A stretch of DNA of 64,000 nt from Flavobacteriia bacterium. Its GTDB lineage: Bacteria; Bacteroidota; Bacteroidia; Flavobacteriales_D; Crocinitomicaceae. Position numbers and translations under genes: made by a program. Each line of letters begins with the position of its first letter. The first letter of the stretch is position 1. Positions 55,346-64,000 of this stretch are shown one piece after another. The notes beneath the pieces are model-generated. The model was not told where the DNA came from, made no database searches, and was given only the letters and a program-made list of their open reading frames with translations. The stretch spans positions 1 to 64,000 of the forward strand of contig RFQZ01000004.1 of the NCBI GenBank assembly GCA_009924735.1, written 5' to 3'.

Positions 55346-56008
55346 ATGAAACGCATTTATTTTCTCCTGGTCATTTTTGTAATTGCAGTCGCCGGCACCT
55401 ATTTTTTTATCAACTCGAAAAAACCAGACCCACTTCCTGTGGTTAACCCGATTGATGTCCAACCTGATCTGGTTGATTCAAGTCTCATTCGGAAGGGACG
55501 GGGGCATAAAATTGGGAATTTCTCTTTGTTAGATCAAAATGGAAAAACCGTAACAGAATCCGTTATTGAAAAGAAGGTGTTTGTGGCTGAGTATTTTTTC
55601 TCCACCTGCGGAAGTATTTGCCCCATTATGAATGTACAAATGCAGCGCATCCAAGAAAAATTCAAGGGGAATGCAGCTTTTAAAATGCTAAGTTTCACGG
55701 TAGACCCTGAAACCGACAAACCAAGTGCCTTAAAAGAATACGCCCTTCGGCACCATTACCAAGACGGACAATGGTATTTTATTACCGGAAAGAAGGAGGA
55801 CTTGTATGCATTGGCTCGAAAATCTTTTTTTGTGTTAAAGCCTGCCGAGGCAGAAAACCTTGGGGACGCAGGGAACGATTTCATTCACACCAACAATTTT
55901 GTCTTGGTTGATAAACGCAAGCAAATCAGGGGGTATTATGATGGCACAAATCCCACGGAAGTTGACAAACTCATGGTAGACATTGCACGGTTGCTGGAGG
56001 AACAATGA
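55346..56008 (+). CDS. SCO1/SenC-family copper-binding thioredoxin-like protein
   Basis: This encodes 220 residues. An N-terminal signal anchor (4-24) holds a thioredoxin-fold domain in the periplasm. The copper site is C-G-S-I-C (C-x3-C) near 90 in F-F-S-T-C, with a distal His in F-I-H-T-N-N-F. SCO proteins deliver copper to the CuA centre of cytochrome oxidase. No oxidase genes are adjacent. It ends 6 bp from the convergent kinase gene. Confidence 0.92.
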   Translation: MKRIYFLLVIFVIAVAGTYFFINSKKPDPLPVVNPIDVQPDLVDSSLIRKGRGHKIGNFSLLDQNGKTVTESVIEKKVFVAEYFFSTCGSICPIMNVQMQRIQEKFKGNAAFKMLSFTVDPETDKPSALKEYALRHHYQDGQWYFITGKKEDLYALARKSFFVLKPAEAENLGDAGNDFIHTNNFVLVDKRKQIRGYYDGTNPTEVDKLMVDIARLLEEQ

Positions 56009-56014
56009 AACAAC

Positions 56015-57556
56015 TTAAAGCGGCAAACTGATCCTAAAAACCGTTCCCTTGTTGATTTCACTTTTCAGCACAAGAATTTTCCCTTTGTGGTAATCTTCAA
56101 TGATTCTTTTTGCCAAGGAAAGCCCTAAGCCCCATCCTCGTTTTTTTGTACTGTAGCCAGGTTGAAAAACGGTTTTAAATTGTTTTGGGGTAAGCCCTTT
56201 TCCCGTATCGCTCAAATCGATGTGAATCCAATGCGTATTTTGGACAATAGAAACCGAAAAACGACCACTCCCCCCCATGGCATCCACTGCATTTTTGGTG
56301 ATGTTCTCAATCACCCATTCAATCAACGCTGCATTGTGAGGCACCAACAAACCTTGTTCTTTTGCATCGATCTCAATGACTACTTTATTCGATAAACGTA
56401 TTTTTAAATAGCTTAAGATTTCCGTAACGGTTCTGACAATGTCTAAGGATTCCAATTTGGTTTCGGAGCCAATTTTTGAAAACCGGTCGGTAACTTTCCC
56501 CAATCGGCTTAAGTCCTTTCGCATTTCTTCAAGGCTCTCAGGGTCTGTATCTTTCGACTCAAGTAAGTCTACCCAGGCAACCAAAGAGGAAAGTGGCGTT
56601 CCCAACTGATGTGCCGTTTCCTTGGCCATCCCCGCCCAAACTTGGTTTTGTTCGGCGCGACGAAAGGTCGAGAAAACAAGGTAACCAATGAGAACCACAA
56701 TGGCGATCATACTGAACTGAATGTATGGAAACCATCGCAGTTGTTTTACTTCGGGACTTTGATCATAATACAACCAATGTGTGTTGTTATTCCCCAAATC
56801 AATCTTGATTGGGGCATTCATTGATTTAAATTTTTTCAAATAAACTGAGAGCGGTTCCTTTGTATCTTTTAGGTTACTGGCTAAAATATGTTCCTTTTTT
56901 GCATCTACAAGAATGACGGGCATCAGCCGTGCGTCCGCTATCAACTCTTGATTAAACGCCTTCAAGATGGAATCGCTTTGATGCTTCAGGTGTTTCAGTT
57001 TTTTGGATTCATCGTAGGCATATGTCATCTTAAAATCTTCGAATACAGCCAATTCAAAAAACCTTTGCTTCGCTTTCCATTCACGCGCATTAGAGGTCAA
57101 TATGGAATCTCGCAATGAAATGTTTTTAAGAATTTTGACAGAATCTGTTCCAAAATCTATGTTTTTATAGAGTGAGACCTTCCCTAAATCATCCAACAAT
57201 ACCACAGGGATGTCATTGTTTCCATTGATGATGCTTAGGGCAAAATCGATGTCTTGGTTCATGTTAAGACTGCTTGGATTGAGGATGGCCTTTTGGGCAT
57301 CTACGACCATTTGAATTCTTTGTCGTTCTCGTTCGCTTAAGGAAGTAAAGATTTCATGGGAGAAGCGTACCCATTCAGCTTTTTTTTGAATCGCATGCGC
57401 CCATTGCTTTGCCTTATAGGTTTCTTTCTCAGAGATTTTTGCAACCATTACATTTGACAAAATCAATGATCCACCCACGATGAGCAAGGCCAAAATCAAC
57501 AGAAGGACTTTCCATCTCTGCTTATTTGAATAAATATCTGGTTTCTTTTTCGCCAT
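56015..57556 (-). CDS. Membrane sensor histidine kinase
   Basis: This encodes 513 residues. Transmembrane segments near 18-40 and 280-300 flank a periplasmic sensor of about 240 residues. The H box is E-T-A-H-Q-L-G-T-P-L-S-S-L near 320, the N box N-I-T-K-N-A-V-D-A-M, G1 D-T-G-K-G-L, and G2 G-W-G-L-G-L-S-L-A-K-R-I. The kinase is complete, but no response regulator is next to it. The downstream glycosyltransferase (on minus, upstream in transcription) starts at 58655 and ends 10 bp before the kinase start, so the two may share a transcript. Confidence 0.92.
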   Translation of the reverse strand: MAKKKPDIYSNKQRWKVLLLILALLIVGGSLILSNVMVAKISEKETYKAKQWAHAIQKKAEWVRFSHEIFTSLSERERQRIQMVVDAQKAILNPSSLNMNQDIDFALSIINGNNDIPVVLLDDLGKVSLYKNIDFGTDSVKILKNISLRDSILTSNAREWKAKQRFFELAVFEDFKMTYAYDESKKLKHLKHQSDSILKAFNQELIADARLMPVILVDAKKEHILASNLKDTKEPLSVYLKKFKSMNAPIKIDLGNNNTHWLYYDQSPEVKQLRWFPYIQFSMIAIVVLIGYLVFSTFRRAEQNQVWAGMAKETAHQLGTPLSSLVAWVDLLESKDTDPESLEEMRKDLSRLGKVTDRFSKIGSETKLESLDIVRTVTEILSYLKIRLSNKVVIEIDAKEQGLLVPHNAALIEWVIENITKNAVDAMGGSGRFSVSIVQNTHWIHIDLSDTGKGLTPKQFKTVFQPGYSTKKRGWGLGLSLAKRIIEDYHKGKILVLKSEINKGTVFRISLPL

Positions 57557-57566
57557 CGGGGATAGG

Positions 57567-58655
57567 TTATGGGTTCAATGTGTTTTCAATGGCGATGCAT
57601 ACTTTTTCTTGGTCAAATTGACCGATAAAGGCATCTTTTTCCTCCGGATTTATCTGAAAATTTTCACCGACCATGGCGTCTAATTTCAATGCTAGGTCGT
57701 GGGCATTCATGCTTTGAAAACATCTGCCAAATTGTTCATTGTGAAGCAGGTCGGGCGTGCCGCCTAGGTGAGATCCAATCACAGGGATGCCGTGCGCAAT
57801 TGCTTCTAAACTTACCATGCCGAAGGTTTCAGCTTTGGTAGCCATGACCAAGCAATTGATGGCGCAGTAAAAAATGCCCACGTCTTTCATAAATGGTCGG
57901 ATTTCAACACGTTCAGTTAGATGATTTTTTTCAATAAATGTTAGCATTTGTTCATGTACACCATTGTTTTCATTCTTCGTAGGCTCCCCCAAAAACACCA
58001 CCTTAAAGTCGCTGCGCTTTGCATGGGTAATTGCCTCTAGAAGCAACAATTGTCCTTTCTGTAAATCAAACCGTCCTATCAACCCAAAGTAGAACACACC
58101 AGATTCCAACTGTAAATGTTTTCGTGCCTCCGAAGCAGGGATTTTTTCCAAACCCTGGGTGTCAATGCCCGATGGGACCAAGGAAATTTTCGCGGGATTT
58201 ACATGTGTCCAAGATTTTACCTGATCCACCAAATAAGGGAGCGGGCAAAACCAAAAATCTAAAAATGAAAACCGAAGGGTATGCAAGAAGTTTGTTTTCT
58301 TAACACCGAGCTGCATTTCCATGAAGTAAGCTGTGGTGATTTTAGTCCTTCGCAAACATTTAAGCGTAGCCATAATGCTAATGTCTCGGGTGTCGCGCAC
58401 AAACATTTTTTCAATGTTGTGTTTTTTCACCAAGGCATTTAAGGCAAGTGCTCCCAAAAAATCATAGTATTTCCGATGCCTGCGAACCTCCAAGATTTTT
58501 AATCCCAAGGTTTTGGCCTGTTCATAAAAGGGAGAATCTTTTACGCCCAACACATACACGTGATGCCCACGGTTTTTCATCCAAGTGGCATTTTTCAATT
58601 GGTTCAACTCCAATCCACCCAAACTTAAGGAAGAACATAGGTAAGCAATTCTCAT
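57567..58655 (-). CDS. Glycosyltransferase family 4-type protein
   Basis: This encodes 362 residues of GT-B type. The N-lobe has S-L-G-G-L-E-L-N-Q-L, the linker G-R-F-D-L-Q-K-G-Q, and the donor site A-E-T-F-G-M-V-S-L-E-A-I-A-H-G-I-P with E-x7-E. It probably transfers a sugar to a lipid or polysaccharide. It has no polysaccharide neighbours. It is transcribed toward the histidine kinase gene 10 bp away. Confidence 0.88.
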   Translation of the reverse strand: MRIAYLCSSLSLGGLELNQLKNATWMKNRGHHVYVLGVKDSPFYEQAKTLGLKILEVRRHRKYYDFLGALALNALVKKHNIEKMFVRDTRDISIMATLKCLRRTKITTAYFMEMQLGVKKTNFLHTLRFSFLDFWFCPLPYLVDQVKSWTHVNPAKISLVPSGIDTQGLEKIPASEARKHLQLESGVFYFGLIGRFDLQKGQLLLLEAITHAKRSDFKVVFLGEPTKNENNGVHEQMLTFIEKNHLTERVEIRPFMKDVGIFYCAINCLVMATKAETFGMVSLEAIAHGIPVIGSHLGGTPDLLHNEQFGRCFQSMNAHDLALKLDAMVGENFQINPEEKDAFIGQFDQEKVCIAIENTLNP

Positions 58656-58670
58656 TCTTTACAAATAAAC

Positions 58671-58678
58671 TAATTTTG
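58671..58678 (+). promoter_or_regulatory. -7 promoter box for the 58694 gene
   Basis: TAATTTTG, followed by C, lies 15 bp before the ATG at 58694, in the 38-bp divergent gap with the glycosyltransferase gene. This supports the short frame over the long one that begins inside the glycosyltransferase gene. Confidence 0.5.
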
Positions 58679-58693
58679 CATCAAATCCTTTTC

Positions 58694-59005
58694 ATGAAAA
58701 CACGCATTTCTCCTTTGTTGATCTTTATTGTTTTGGCCCTGGTGGTTGCAGCCCTGCTATTTACCCTTCCGCTGAACCTTTTTCCAGGTGAAATCACCTA
58801 TCAAAAAGGATTGAGTACTTACACATTAAAAGACCACAATCTAAGTTTGAGTTATTTTATCGGAATGGGATTAAACGAAGGGGACCTCGACAATGTAAAA
58901 TCTTTTAAACTCACGGCATGGGGCTATGCGTTGGCGGCATGTTATATTCTGCTCCTGCCGGGCATCATTGCTTACAGAGTATATATAAGTCAGAACAAAA
59001 AGTAA
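58694..59005 (+). CDS. Small two-helix membrane protein of unknown function
   Basis: This encodes 103 residues from ATG 58694. Hydrophobic segments near 7-28 and 77-97 flank a polar loop of about 45 residues with E-I-T-Y-Q-K-G-L-S-T-Y and N-L-S-L-S-Y-F-I-G-M-G. The first segment could be a signal anchor. I do not recognise the family. It ends directly against the convergent SDR gene. Confidence 0.6.
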   Translation: MKTRISPLLIFIVLALVVAALLFTLPLNLFPGEITYQKGLSTYTLKDHNLSLSYFIGMGLNEGDLDNVKSFKLTAWGYALAACYILLLPGIIAYRVYISQNKK

Positions 59006-59782
59006 TTACAGCGATTTTGTCCTTCCGCCATCCACTGGCATGTTGATTCCGTTTATGTAGGACGCGCTGGCCGAAGCCAAAAAACCTACAGCAGCAGCGA
59101 CTTCTTCCGTGGTAGCAATTCTTTGCATAGGCGATTCTTCTCCCATTTCATGTAGAATTTCCGCAACGCTTTCACCTGTTTTTGAGGCCCTAACCGCTGC
59201 GATTTCACCCAAACGAGGGGTGTTCGTCGCCCCTGGCAAGACGTTGTTTACGGTAATCCCGAAAGGCGCAACTTCGGTGGCCAAGGTTTTACTCCAACTG
59301 GCTACGGCACCGCGGATGGTATTCGACACGCCTAGATTTGGCAATGGTTGTTTCACGGAAGTGGAAATGATGTTGATGATTCTTCCGAAATTTTGAAGCT
59401 TCATTCCTGGTAATACGGCCTGCATCAAGATGTGATTGCATATCAAATGTTGATTAAACGCATCGAGGAATTCCTGTGGGGCTGCTGAAACGATGGGTCC
59501 GGATTTTGGTCCGCCCGTGTTGTTCACCAAAACACTGGCTGTATTCCCTTCTTTTACCCAAGCTTCGATGGTGCTTTTAACTTGTTCGGGAAAAGAGAAA
59601 TCAGCCACCAAGAAAGGGGGTTGTTTGCCGAAGCTGTTTTCCAATGATTCGCATGTCTCCCTTAATTTTTCCTGATTCCTTCCAACCAAAACAATTTTAT
59701 AGCCATCCGCTGCCAATTTAAAAGCGCATGCTTTGCCAATTCCTGAGGTGCTTCCACACACTAATGCAATTTTATTTTCCAT
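59006..59782 (-). CDS. SDR-family protein with altered catalytic motif
   Basis: This encodes 258 residues from ATG 59782. The cofactor motif C-G-S-T-S-G-I-G near 9-16, N-N-T-G-G in place of N-N-A-G, and the Ser in I-I-S-T-S-V are present. The Y-x3-K catalytic pair appears as S-x3-R (S-N-T-I-R), although the following helix and V-L-P-G-A-T-N-T-P are normal. I recall a subgroup of SDRs with this change. It may reduce substrates by another route or bind without catalysis. Confidence 0.85.
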   Translation of the reverse strand: MENKIALVCGSTSGIGKACAFKLAADGYKIVLVGRNQEKLRETCESLENSFGKQPPFLVADFSFPEQVKSTIEAWVKEGNTASVLVNNTGGPKSGPIVSAAPQEFLDAFNQHLICNHILMQAVLPGMKLQNFGRIINIISTSVKQPLPNLGVSNTIRGAVASWSKTLATEVAPFGITVNNVLPGATNTPRLGEIAAVRASKTGESVAEILHEMGEESPMQRIATTEEVAAAVGFLASASASYINGINMPVDGGRTKSL

Positions 59783-59822
59783 AGGTTCCAAAGATAAGAG
59801 ATTTGGCTAAAACGGTACTCGC

Positions 59823-59852
59823 TTGCATGCTGAATATTAAATTGTATTTTTG
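59823..59852 (+). promoter_or_regulatory. Bacteroidota-type promoter for the 59877 gene
   Basis: TTG (59823-59825), an exact 19-bp spacer and TATTTTTG (59845-59852) match the -33/-7 consensus. The ATG is 24 bp downstream. Confidence 0.75.
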
Positions 59853-59876
59853 ATAACCTAAAAACCAAAAGACCAC

Positions 59877-62800
59877 ATGAAAAAATTTTACTTGTTTCTT
59901 CTACTCACCATTTTCTCTGTTCAAAACCTTGAGGCTCAAGGTTGTATTTGCGCAAACCAATACCCAGCGGGAAACCTTACCCCTTTAACAAGTTGGTCAA
60001 GCATCAGCGCTTGTAATTACGCCGGTGAATACGCCGTGATCAATGTAGTTGCGGGGAACATTTATGAATTCTCAACCTGTGCAGCCTATGGTTCGAACGT
60101 AAGTTATGATTCAGAACTTACCCTTTTATCCAACGCACAACAATTGTTGGCTTACAACGACGATTTTTGTGGCAATCAATCCTACATTTCTTGGACAGCG
60201 ACCTACACTGGAACTGTACAAATTCACCTTACAGAATATTATTTAGGCGCCGGATGTTATACAAACATGACTTGTTCAACCATCAGATATAAGATGACTG
60301 CTGGGAGCCTTGTGGCACCCATCAATAACAACTGTGCATCCCCAACGATTTTAACGCCCTCTGCAAATTGCAACCTTGTCAACGGAACAACGCTGGGTGC
60401 AACTGAAGACTTATTACCCGATCCGTCATGTGACCTCGCAGGAGTTTTTAACGACGTTTGGTATTCTTTTAACTCCGGCGCATTTACCACGGTGAATTTA
60501 ACGGTAAATTTAGGTACTGCAGCATTGGTGGGTGTGGAATTTTATACCAGCTGTGGAAACCTGGCAACAGGGATAAACATTGGTGGTTCTCCAGGAAACT
60601 GTGATTTCAATACCAACGCACCCAACCCAACCGTATTCAGTGGTTTAACCCCGAATACAAATTACCTTTTTAGGTTGTTTACGAATGCTTCGTATGACAC
60701 CCCGGGAACATTTACAGCATGCTTAACTACGCCTCCTCCCCCTACGGTTTCCGTGAACAGTACAAACGTTTGTGCAGGCCAATCAATTACTTTAACTGCA
60801 ACCCCTTCTGTTGCTGGAGGAACCTATTTGTGGAGCAACGGAGCCATTACCCCTACCATTACCGTTAACCCGAATGTCACAACCACCTACACAGTAACCT
60901 ACAGCAACAATGGAACGGCGACCGGGTCTGGAACTGTTACGGTAAATCCGGCACCAACCATCAATGCAGGACAAGATCAAACGGTATGTCAAGGGGCAAA
61001 CGTAACGCTAAGCGGAACGGGTGGAAGTTCTTACACGTGGAATAATGGAGTGAACAATGGCGTTGCCTTTGTTCCAAATGCTACTACTACCTACACCGTT
61101 ACCGGCACGGATGCAAATGGTTGTACAAATACCGATCAGGTAACAGTAACTGTAAACGCATTACCTACGGTGAATGCCGTTAACAATCAAACACTCTGTA
61201 CTGGGGCAAGTGCTTCTGCGGTTGCTTTTTCAGGAACAGCAGGTGCTTCTTTTGCATGGGTTAATTCAAATCCAAGCATTGGACTCACAGCCAATGGTAC
61301 TGGAAACATTTCGGTATTTACAGCCGCAAATGCCACAGCGAACCCAATTACTGGAACAATCACAGTAACCCCAAGCCAAGCTGGGTGTACGGGTACACCA
61401 CAAACGTTTACCATAACGGTAAATCCAAACCCTACCATAACCGGAAACAATTCCCTATGTGTTGGAGCTACGCTTCAACTTACGGGCAGCGGTACGGCAG
61501 CGGCAAACAATGCGTGGGCTTCAGGGACACCTGCAAATGGAACGGTATCCAATGCGGGATTGGTAACGGCTGTCAATGCAGGAAGCACGGTAATCACCTA
61601 CACCAATGTTAATGGATGTATTGCAACACAAGCTGTAACAATAAATGCAAACCCAACCATAAGCGGAAACATTGTGATATGTCCGAACACAACTTCACAA
61701 TTAACAGCGAATGCTAACCCTGCCGCTTCTAACGCATGGACATCAAGCAACAACGCAGTAGCAACCATCTCAAATACAGGACTTGTAAACGCCGTAAGTT
61801 TTGGAACCAGTACGATTACCTTTACCAACACCAACGGTTGTACCGCAACTGCTAACGTTAACGTAACGAACCCAGTAGCGCCTACCTTCAATCCAATCTC
61901 GGCTGTTTGCTCAGGTGGAAGTATCACCTTACCGGCTGCATCAACCAATAACGTGCAAGGAACATGGTTGCCGGCGGTGAACAACACCCAAACCACCACG
62001 TATACCTTTACCCCATCCGCTGGTCAGTGTGCTACAACCGCGCAACAAACGGTAACGGTGAATCCTAACCCAACGATTTCAGGAGGAAACATTGTTTGTG
62101 TTGGAAGCACCTTACAATTGACCGGTAGCGGGTCCCCAGCAGTGAACACGCCTTGGGTTTCTGGAGCAGCAGCCATAGGTTCCGTGTCCAACAATGGTTT
62201 ATTCACCGCGCTTTCCCCAGGAACGAGTGTATTGACTTACACGAATTCCAATGGGTGTTTCGCAACCAAGACCGTAACCGTGCAGGGTCCTGTAATTGCA
62301 TCGCCGCAGCAGGTTACTGCATGTCTTTCGTATCTGTGGAATGGGCAAACTTACGTGCAAAGTGGTACATACTCAGATACCTTACAAACCGTGGTCGGTT
62401 GCGATTCCATTGTTTCCTTGAATTTAACCATCAGCGATAGCATCACGGGTCCAACAACACAACAAAACGCTTGCGGTCCATACACTTGGAATGGACAAAT
62501 ATATGCGCAAAGTGGAACGTACACGTACAATGGAACCACTCAAAACGGTTGCGACTCCAGCGCTACCTTGGTATTAACCATCGATCTGGCGCCAAGCAAT
62601 GCCACTTTAAGTTTGAACGCAGGTACGTTTACCGCAACGGCTCAAAATGCAAACAGCTACTTGTGGTTGGATTGTGCTACCAATACACCCATCCCGGGGG
62701 CAACTACAGCAACTTTTACGCCCGTAATTTCTGGGTCGTATGCCGCTGTAGCGATGAATGCATGTGGATCTGACACCACAACGTGTGAACCAATAGAAGT

Positions 62801-63056
62801 ACAAGGGTTAAATGAATTTGGAAACAGCACCCTAATGGCCTATCCAAACCCAACCCGCGATTGGCTCACCGTTAAATCTACACAAGAAACCATCGAAACC
62901 ATTGAGTGGTTAGATTTGAATGGAAGGACGTTGGAAACCATAGAAGTAAATGGCTTAGGAACAAGCCTTAATTTTACCGACTTTTCCAATGGTGTTTACT
63001 TTCTTCGAATCACAAGAAATTCAGGTAAGTCATTGCTTCGCATCGTTAAGCAATAA
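59877..63056 (+). CDS. Secreted Ig-like repeat protein with T9SS type A tail
   Basis: This encodes 1059 residues. A signal peptide (1-20) is followed by two CUB-like or pre-peptidase-like beta domains (about 25-300), then a string of Ig-like modules. Three BIG2-like modules of about 75 residues share N-P-T-I-x-G-N, N-G-L-V-x-A-V and S-T-I-T-x-T-N-x-N-G-C. Two further units share Y-x-W-N-G-Q-x-Y-x-Q-S-G-T-Y. The end has Y-P-N-P-T-R-D-W and G-V-Y-F-L-R-I, a type A T9SS sorting domain. It is probably a surface adhesin or matrix protein. Confidence 0.88.
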   Translation: MKKFYLFLLLTIFSVQNLEAQGCICANQYPAGNLTPLTSWSSISACNYAGEYAVINVVAGNIYEFSTCAAYGSNVSYDSELTLLSNAQQLLAYNDDFCGNQSYISWTATYTGTVQIHLTEYYLGAGCYTNMTCSTIRYKMTAGSLVAPINNNCASPTILTPSANCNLVNGTTLGATEDLLPDPSCDLAGVFNDVWYSFNSGAFTTVNLTVNLGTAALVGVEFYTSCGNLATGINIGGSPGNCDFNTNAPNPTVFSGLTPNTNYLFRLFTNASYDTPGTFTACLTTPPPPTVSVNSTNVCAGQSITLTATPSVAGGTYLWSNGAITPTITVNPNVTTTYTVTYSNNGTATGSGTVTVNPAPTINAGQDQTVCQGANVTLSGTGGSSYTWNNGVNNGVAFVPNATTTYTVTGTDANGCTNTDQVTVTVNALPTVNAVNNQTLCTGASASAVAFSGTAGASFAWVNSNPSIGLTANGTGNISVFTAANATANPITGTITVTPSQAGCTGTPQTFTITVNPNPTITGNNSLCVGATLQLTGSGTAAANNAWASGTPANGTVSNAGLVTAVNAGSTVITYTNVNGCIATQAVTINANPTISGNIVICPNTTSQLTANANPAASNAWTSSNNAVATISNTGLVNAVSFGTSTITFTNTNGCTATANVNVTNPVAPTFNPISAVCSGGSITLPAASTNNVQGTWLPAVNNTQTTTYTFTPSAGQCATTAQQTVTVNPNPTISGGNIVCVGSTLQLTGSGSPAVNTPWVSGAAAIGSVSNNGLFTALSPGTSVLTYTNSNGCFATKTVTVQGPVIASPQQVTACLSYLWNGQTYVQSGTYSDTLQTVVGCDSIVSLNLTISDSITGPTTQQNACGPYTWNGQIYAQSGTYTYNGTTQNGCDSSATLVLTIDLAPSNATLSLNAGTFTATAQNANSYLWLDCATNTPIPGATTATFTPVISGSYAAVAMNACGSDTTTCEPIEVQGLNEFGNSTLMAYPNPTRDWLTVKSTQETIETIEWLDLNGRTLETIEVNGLGTSLNFTDFSNGVYFLRITRNSGKSLLRIVKQ
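61422..62290 (+). repeat. Three related BIG2-like modules in the 59877 gene
   Basis: Modules begin near 61422, 61650 and 62061, each about 225 bp. The first and third are closest, sharing L-C/V-C-V-G-x-T-L-Q-L-T-G-S-G. About 190 bp of different sequence separates the second from the third. They look like an internal duplication series rather than exact DNA repeats. Confidence 0.7.
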
Positions 63057-63078
63057 GTTTAGGTTAACATTTTTATTT

Positions 63079-63103
63079 AAAAGGGGCTTCGGCCCCTTTT
63101 TTT
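63079..63103 (+). terminator. Rho-independent terminator after the 59877 gene
   Basis: AAAAGGGGC pairs with GCCCCTTTT around a TTCG tetraloop and is followed by TTT, 22 bp after the stop codon. It is strong and symmetric. Confidence 0.93.
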
Positions 63104-63166
63104 GGCTAGAAACAGGTTTCGTGCTTCATTGACACTCAATAAATTGCGCGCAATGTTAAATCTATG

Positions 63167-63197
63167 TTTTAATTAATTCAATTTTTCATTATCTTTG
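63167..63197 (+). promoter_or_regulatory. Promoter for the 63233 gene
   Basis: TTTT (63167-63170), a 19-bp spacer and TATCTTTG (63190-63197) are close to the -33/-7 consensus. The ATG is 35 bp downstream. Confidence 0.65.
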
Positions 63198-63232
63198 GCT
63201 CCGAAACTCAATTTTTACTTAAAGTACATATT

Positions 63233-64000
63233 ATGAAAAAAATGCTACCCGCAGTCACCCGTTTAATTGTATTGGCTTGTGTGTTGGTAATGTCAACATC
63301 TGCGTTTGCAACCATTTGTCCTAACGCATCTGTAATTTCACCTGCCTCTCTACCCATTGTAGGTCAAAATGTGGTTTGTGGTGGTACCGACGATATTAAT
63401 ACGGCGTCTATTGCCGCCTCAATTTTAACAGGCGGTTGTAATAGTACACTCTATTACGGAGGTCAAGAGGCCCTATACAGTTTCACACCATCAGCGTCTG
63501 GTCTGTACGATGTGTCCTACAGTGGACAAACATATACAAGTATTTTTGTTTTCAATGGTTGTCCAACCACGGGAGGGACCACCTGTGTTGGGGGTGTTTC
63601 AAGCTCCACAGCGTCAAAAACCCTTTCGGTAACCTTAACCGCAGGCGTTACTTACTACATAATGTTTGACACTTGGCCCAGTCCTGTCAGCCCTTGTCCT
63701 GGAACTTTTTCGTTAACGCAAATATTACCAAATACTGCAACAGCAACTATTAATGGTGGTTTGTGGTCGAGTCCACAAACATGGGTTTCTGGCACCGTCC
63801 CCAACGCTGGAAGTACGGTTGTAATTCCGGCCGGTAGCATTGTTGTGGTAGATCAAATCACCAGCATTGTTGCTTTGGATGTTACAGGGAACTTACAATG
63901 GAATGGAACCGCAAATGCAATGACTGTATTTGGTAACATCACAGTTAATCCAGGTGGGAAATTTTTACCATACACGACAACTGCGGGTGGAACTACTTCA
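63233..64000 (+). CDS. Secreted protein, 5' part only (runs off the window)
   Basis: The frame is open from ATG 63233 to the end, 256 codons without a stop. A signal peptide (about 1-26, ending A-F-A) leads into a Cys- and Gly-rich beta domain with Y-G-G-Q-E-A-L-Y-S-F, similar in style to the pre-peptidase-like domains of the preceding protein. From about 165, L-W-S-S-P-Q-T-W-V-S-G-T-V-P and V-V-I-P-A-G resemble a G8-like beta-helix start. It is probably another T9SS cargo, but the C-terminus is not in the window. Confidence 0.75.
   Translation, partial: MKKMLPAVTRLIVLACVLVMSTSAFATICPNASVISPASLPIVGQNVVCGGTDDINTASIAASILTGGCNSTLYYGGQEALYSFTPSASGLYDVSYSGQTYTSIFVFNGCPTTGGTTCVGGVSSSTASKTLSVTLTAGVTYYIMFDTWPSPVSPCPGTFSLTQILPNTATATINGGLWSSPQTWVSGTVPNAGSTVVIPAGSIVVVDQITSIVALDVTGNLQWNGTANAMTVFGNITVNPGGKFLPYTTTAGGTTS

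Noticed and set aside
58448-58693. 185-residue frame on plus covering the start of the glycosyltransferase gene
   Set aside because: Its first 82 residues are antisense to the glycosyltransferase. The TAATTTTG box and signal-anchor start fix the gene at 58694.
61000-62800. CRISPR-like or tandem DNA repeats in the Ig-repeat gene
   Set aside because: Similarity is at protein level with diverged DNA and no constant repeat-spacer pattern.
1-64000. Insertion sequence, prophage or integrated plasmid
   Set aside because: No transposase, integrase, phage structural gene or flanking direct or inverted repeats were seen. Base composition looks even apart from the remnant at the left edge.

Overview
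The window looks like a chromosomal segment of an aerobic, AT-leaning member of the Bacteroidota, most likely of Flavobacteriales type. The evidence is consistent across the window. There are secreted proteins with type IX secretion (T9SS) sorting tails of both type A and type B, a PorP/SprF plus PorE-like pair, and a PorV-family protein. There is a TonB-dependent receptor with a carboxypeptidase-regulatory-like N-terminal domain, and lipoproteins with short lipoboxes. Shine-Dalgarno sequences are not evident. Many genes carry the Bacteroidota -7 promoter box TAnnTTTG, in the best cases 19-20 bp downstream of a -33 TTTG or TTG. I see no insertion sequence, phage, CRISPR array or rRNA. There is one tRNA, Arg(CCT).

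Layout. 1-236 holds a decayed AbiEii-type nucleotidyltransferase pair. 322-2950 has a lipoprotein, then (minus) metK followed by an mtnA that has lost about 95 internal codons. 3013-9171 (minus) is a tightly packed row: an MbnP/MbnH-like copper and di-heme pair, a conserved protein of unknown function, a WYL regulator, paaG and paaH. 9230-13680 has an AddA/RecB-like helicase-nuclease, a cysteine-free amidotransferase-like protein and a lipoprotein. 13762-20681 has the tRNA, an M14 carboxypeptidase with a T9SS tail, and a large type B T9SS protein. 20711-22470 has a metallo-beta-lactamase-fold hydrolase and a glycosyltransferase. 22467-27881 is the phenylacetyl-CoA epoxidase locus, with paaABCD on minus and two consecutive paaE-like reductases plus an SDR on plus. 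27925-32413 has PorP, a PorE-like protein and an acyltransferase-like membrane protein. 32414-34290 (minus) has an SGNH hydrolase, a HIT protein and greA. 34361-43411 (minus) is a three-gene operon of TonB receptor, giant secreted protein and PorV-like protein.

43557-46125 has a phosphopantetheinyl transferase, a GGGP synthase, a small membrane protein and nadC. 46187-49070 is a LytS/LytTR-type two-component pair. 49076-53120 (minus) has a cystathionine gamma-synthase-like enzyme, an alkyltransferase-like protein and a membrane pyrophosphatase with an unusual 110-residue Cys-rich tail. 53200-59782 has an OmpA lipoprotein, pnuC-nadR, a SCO1 protein, a histidine kinase, a glycosyltransferase, a small membrane protein and an atypical SDR. 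59877-64000 has two secreted repeat or beta-rich proteins, the last one cut by the window end.

How it fits together. Phenylacetate degradation is split over two loci (ring epoxidase at 22-26 kb, isomerase and dehydrogenase at 3-5 kb); the CoA ligase, ring-opening enzyme and thiolase are not in the window. NAD supply appears twice (nadC; pnuC-nadR). SAM and methionine metabolism appears as metK, broken mtnA and metB. The candidates for undescribed biology are the TonB receptor-cargo-PorV operon, the pyrophosphatase with a periplasm-predicted Cys-rich tail, and the MbnP/MbnH-like pair linked to paa genes.
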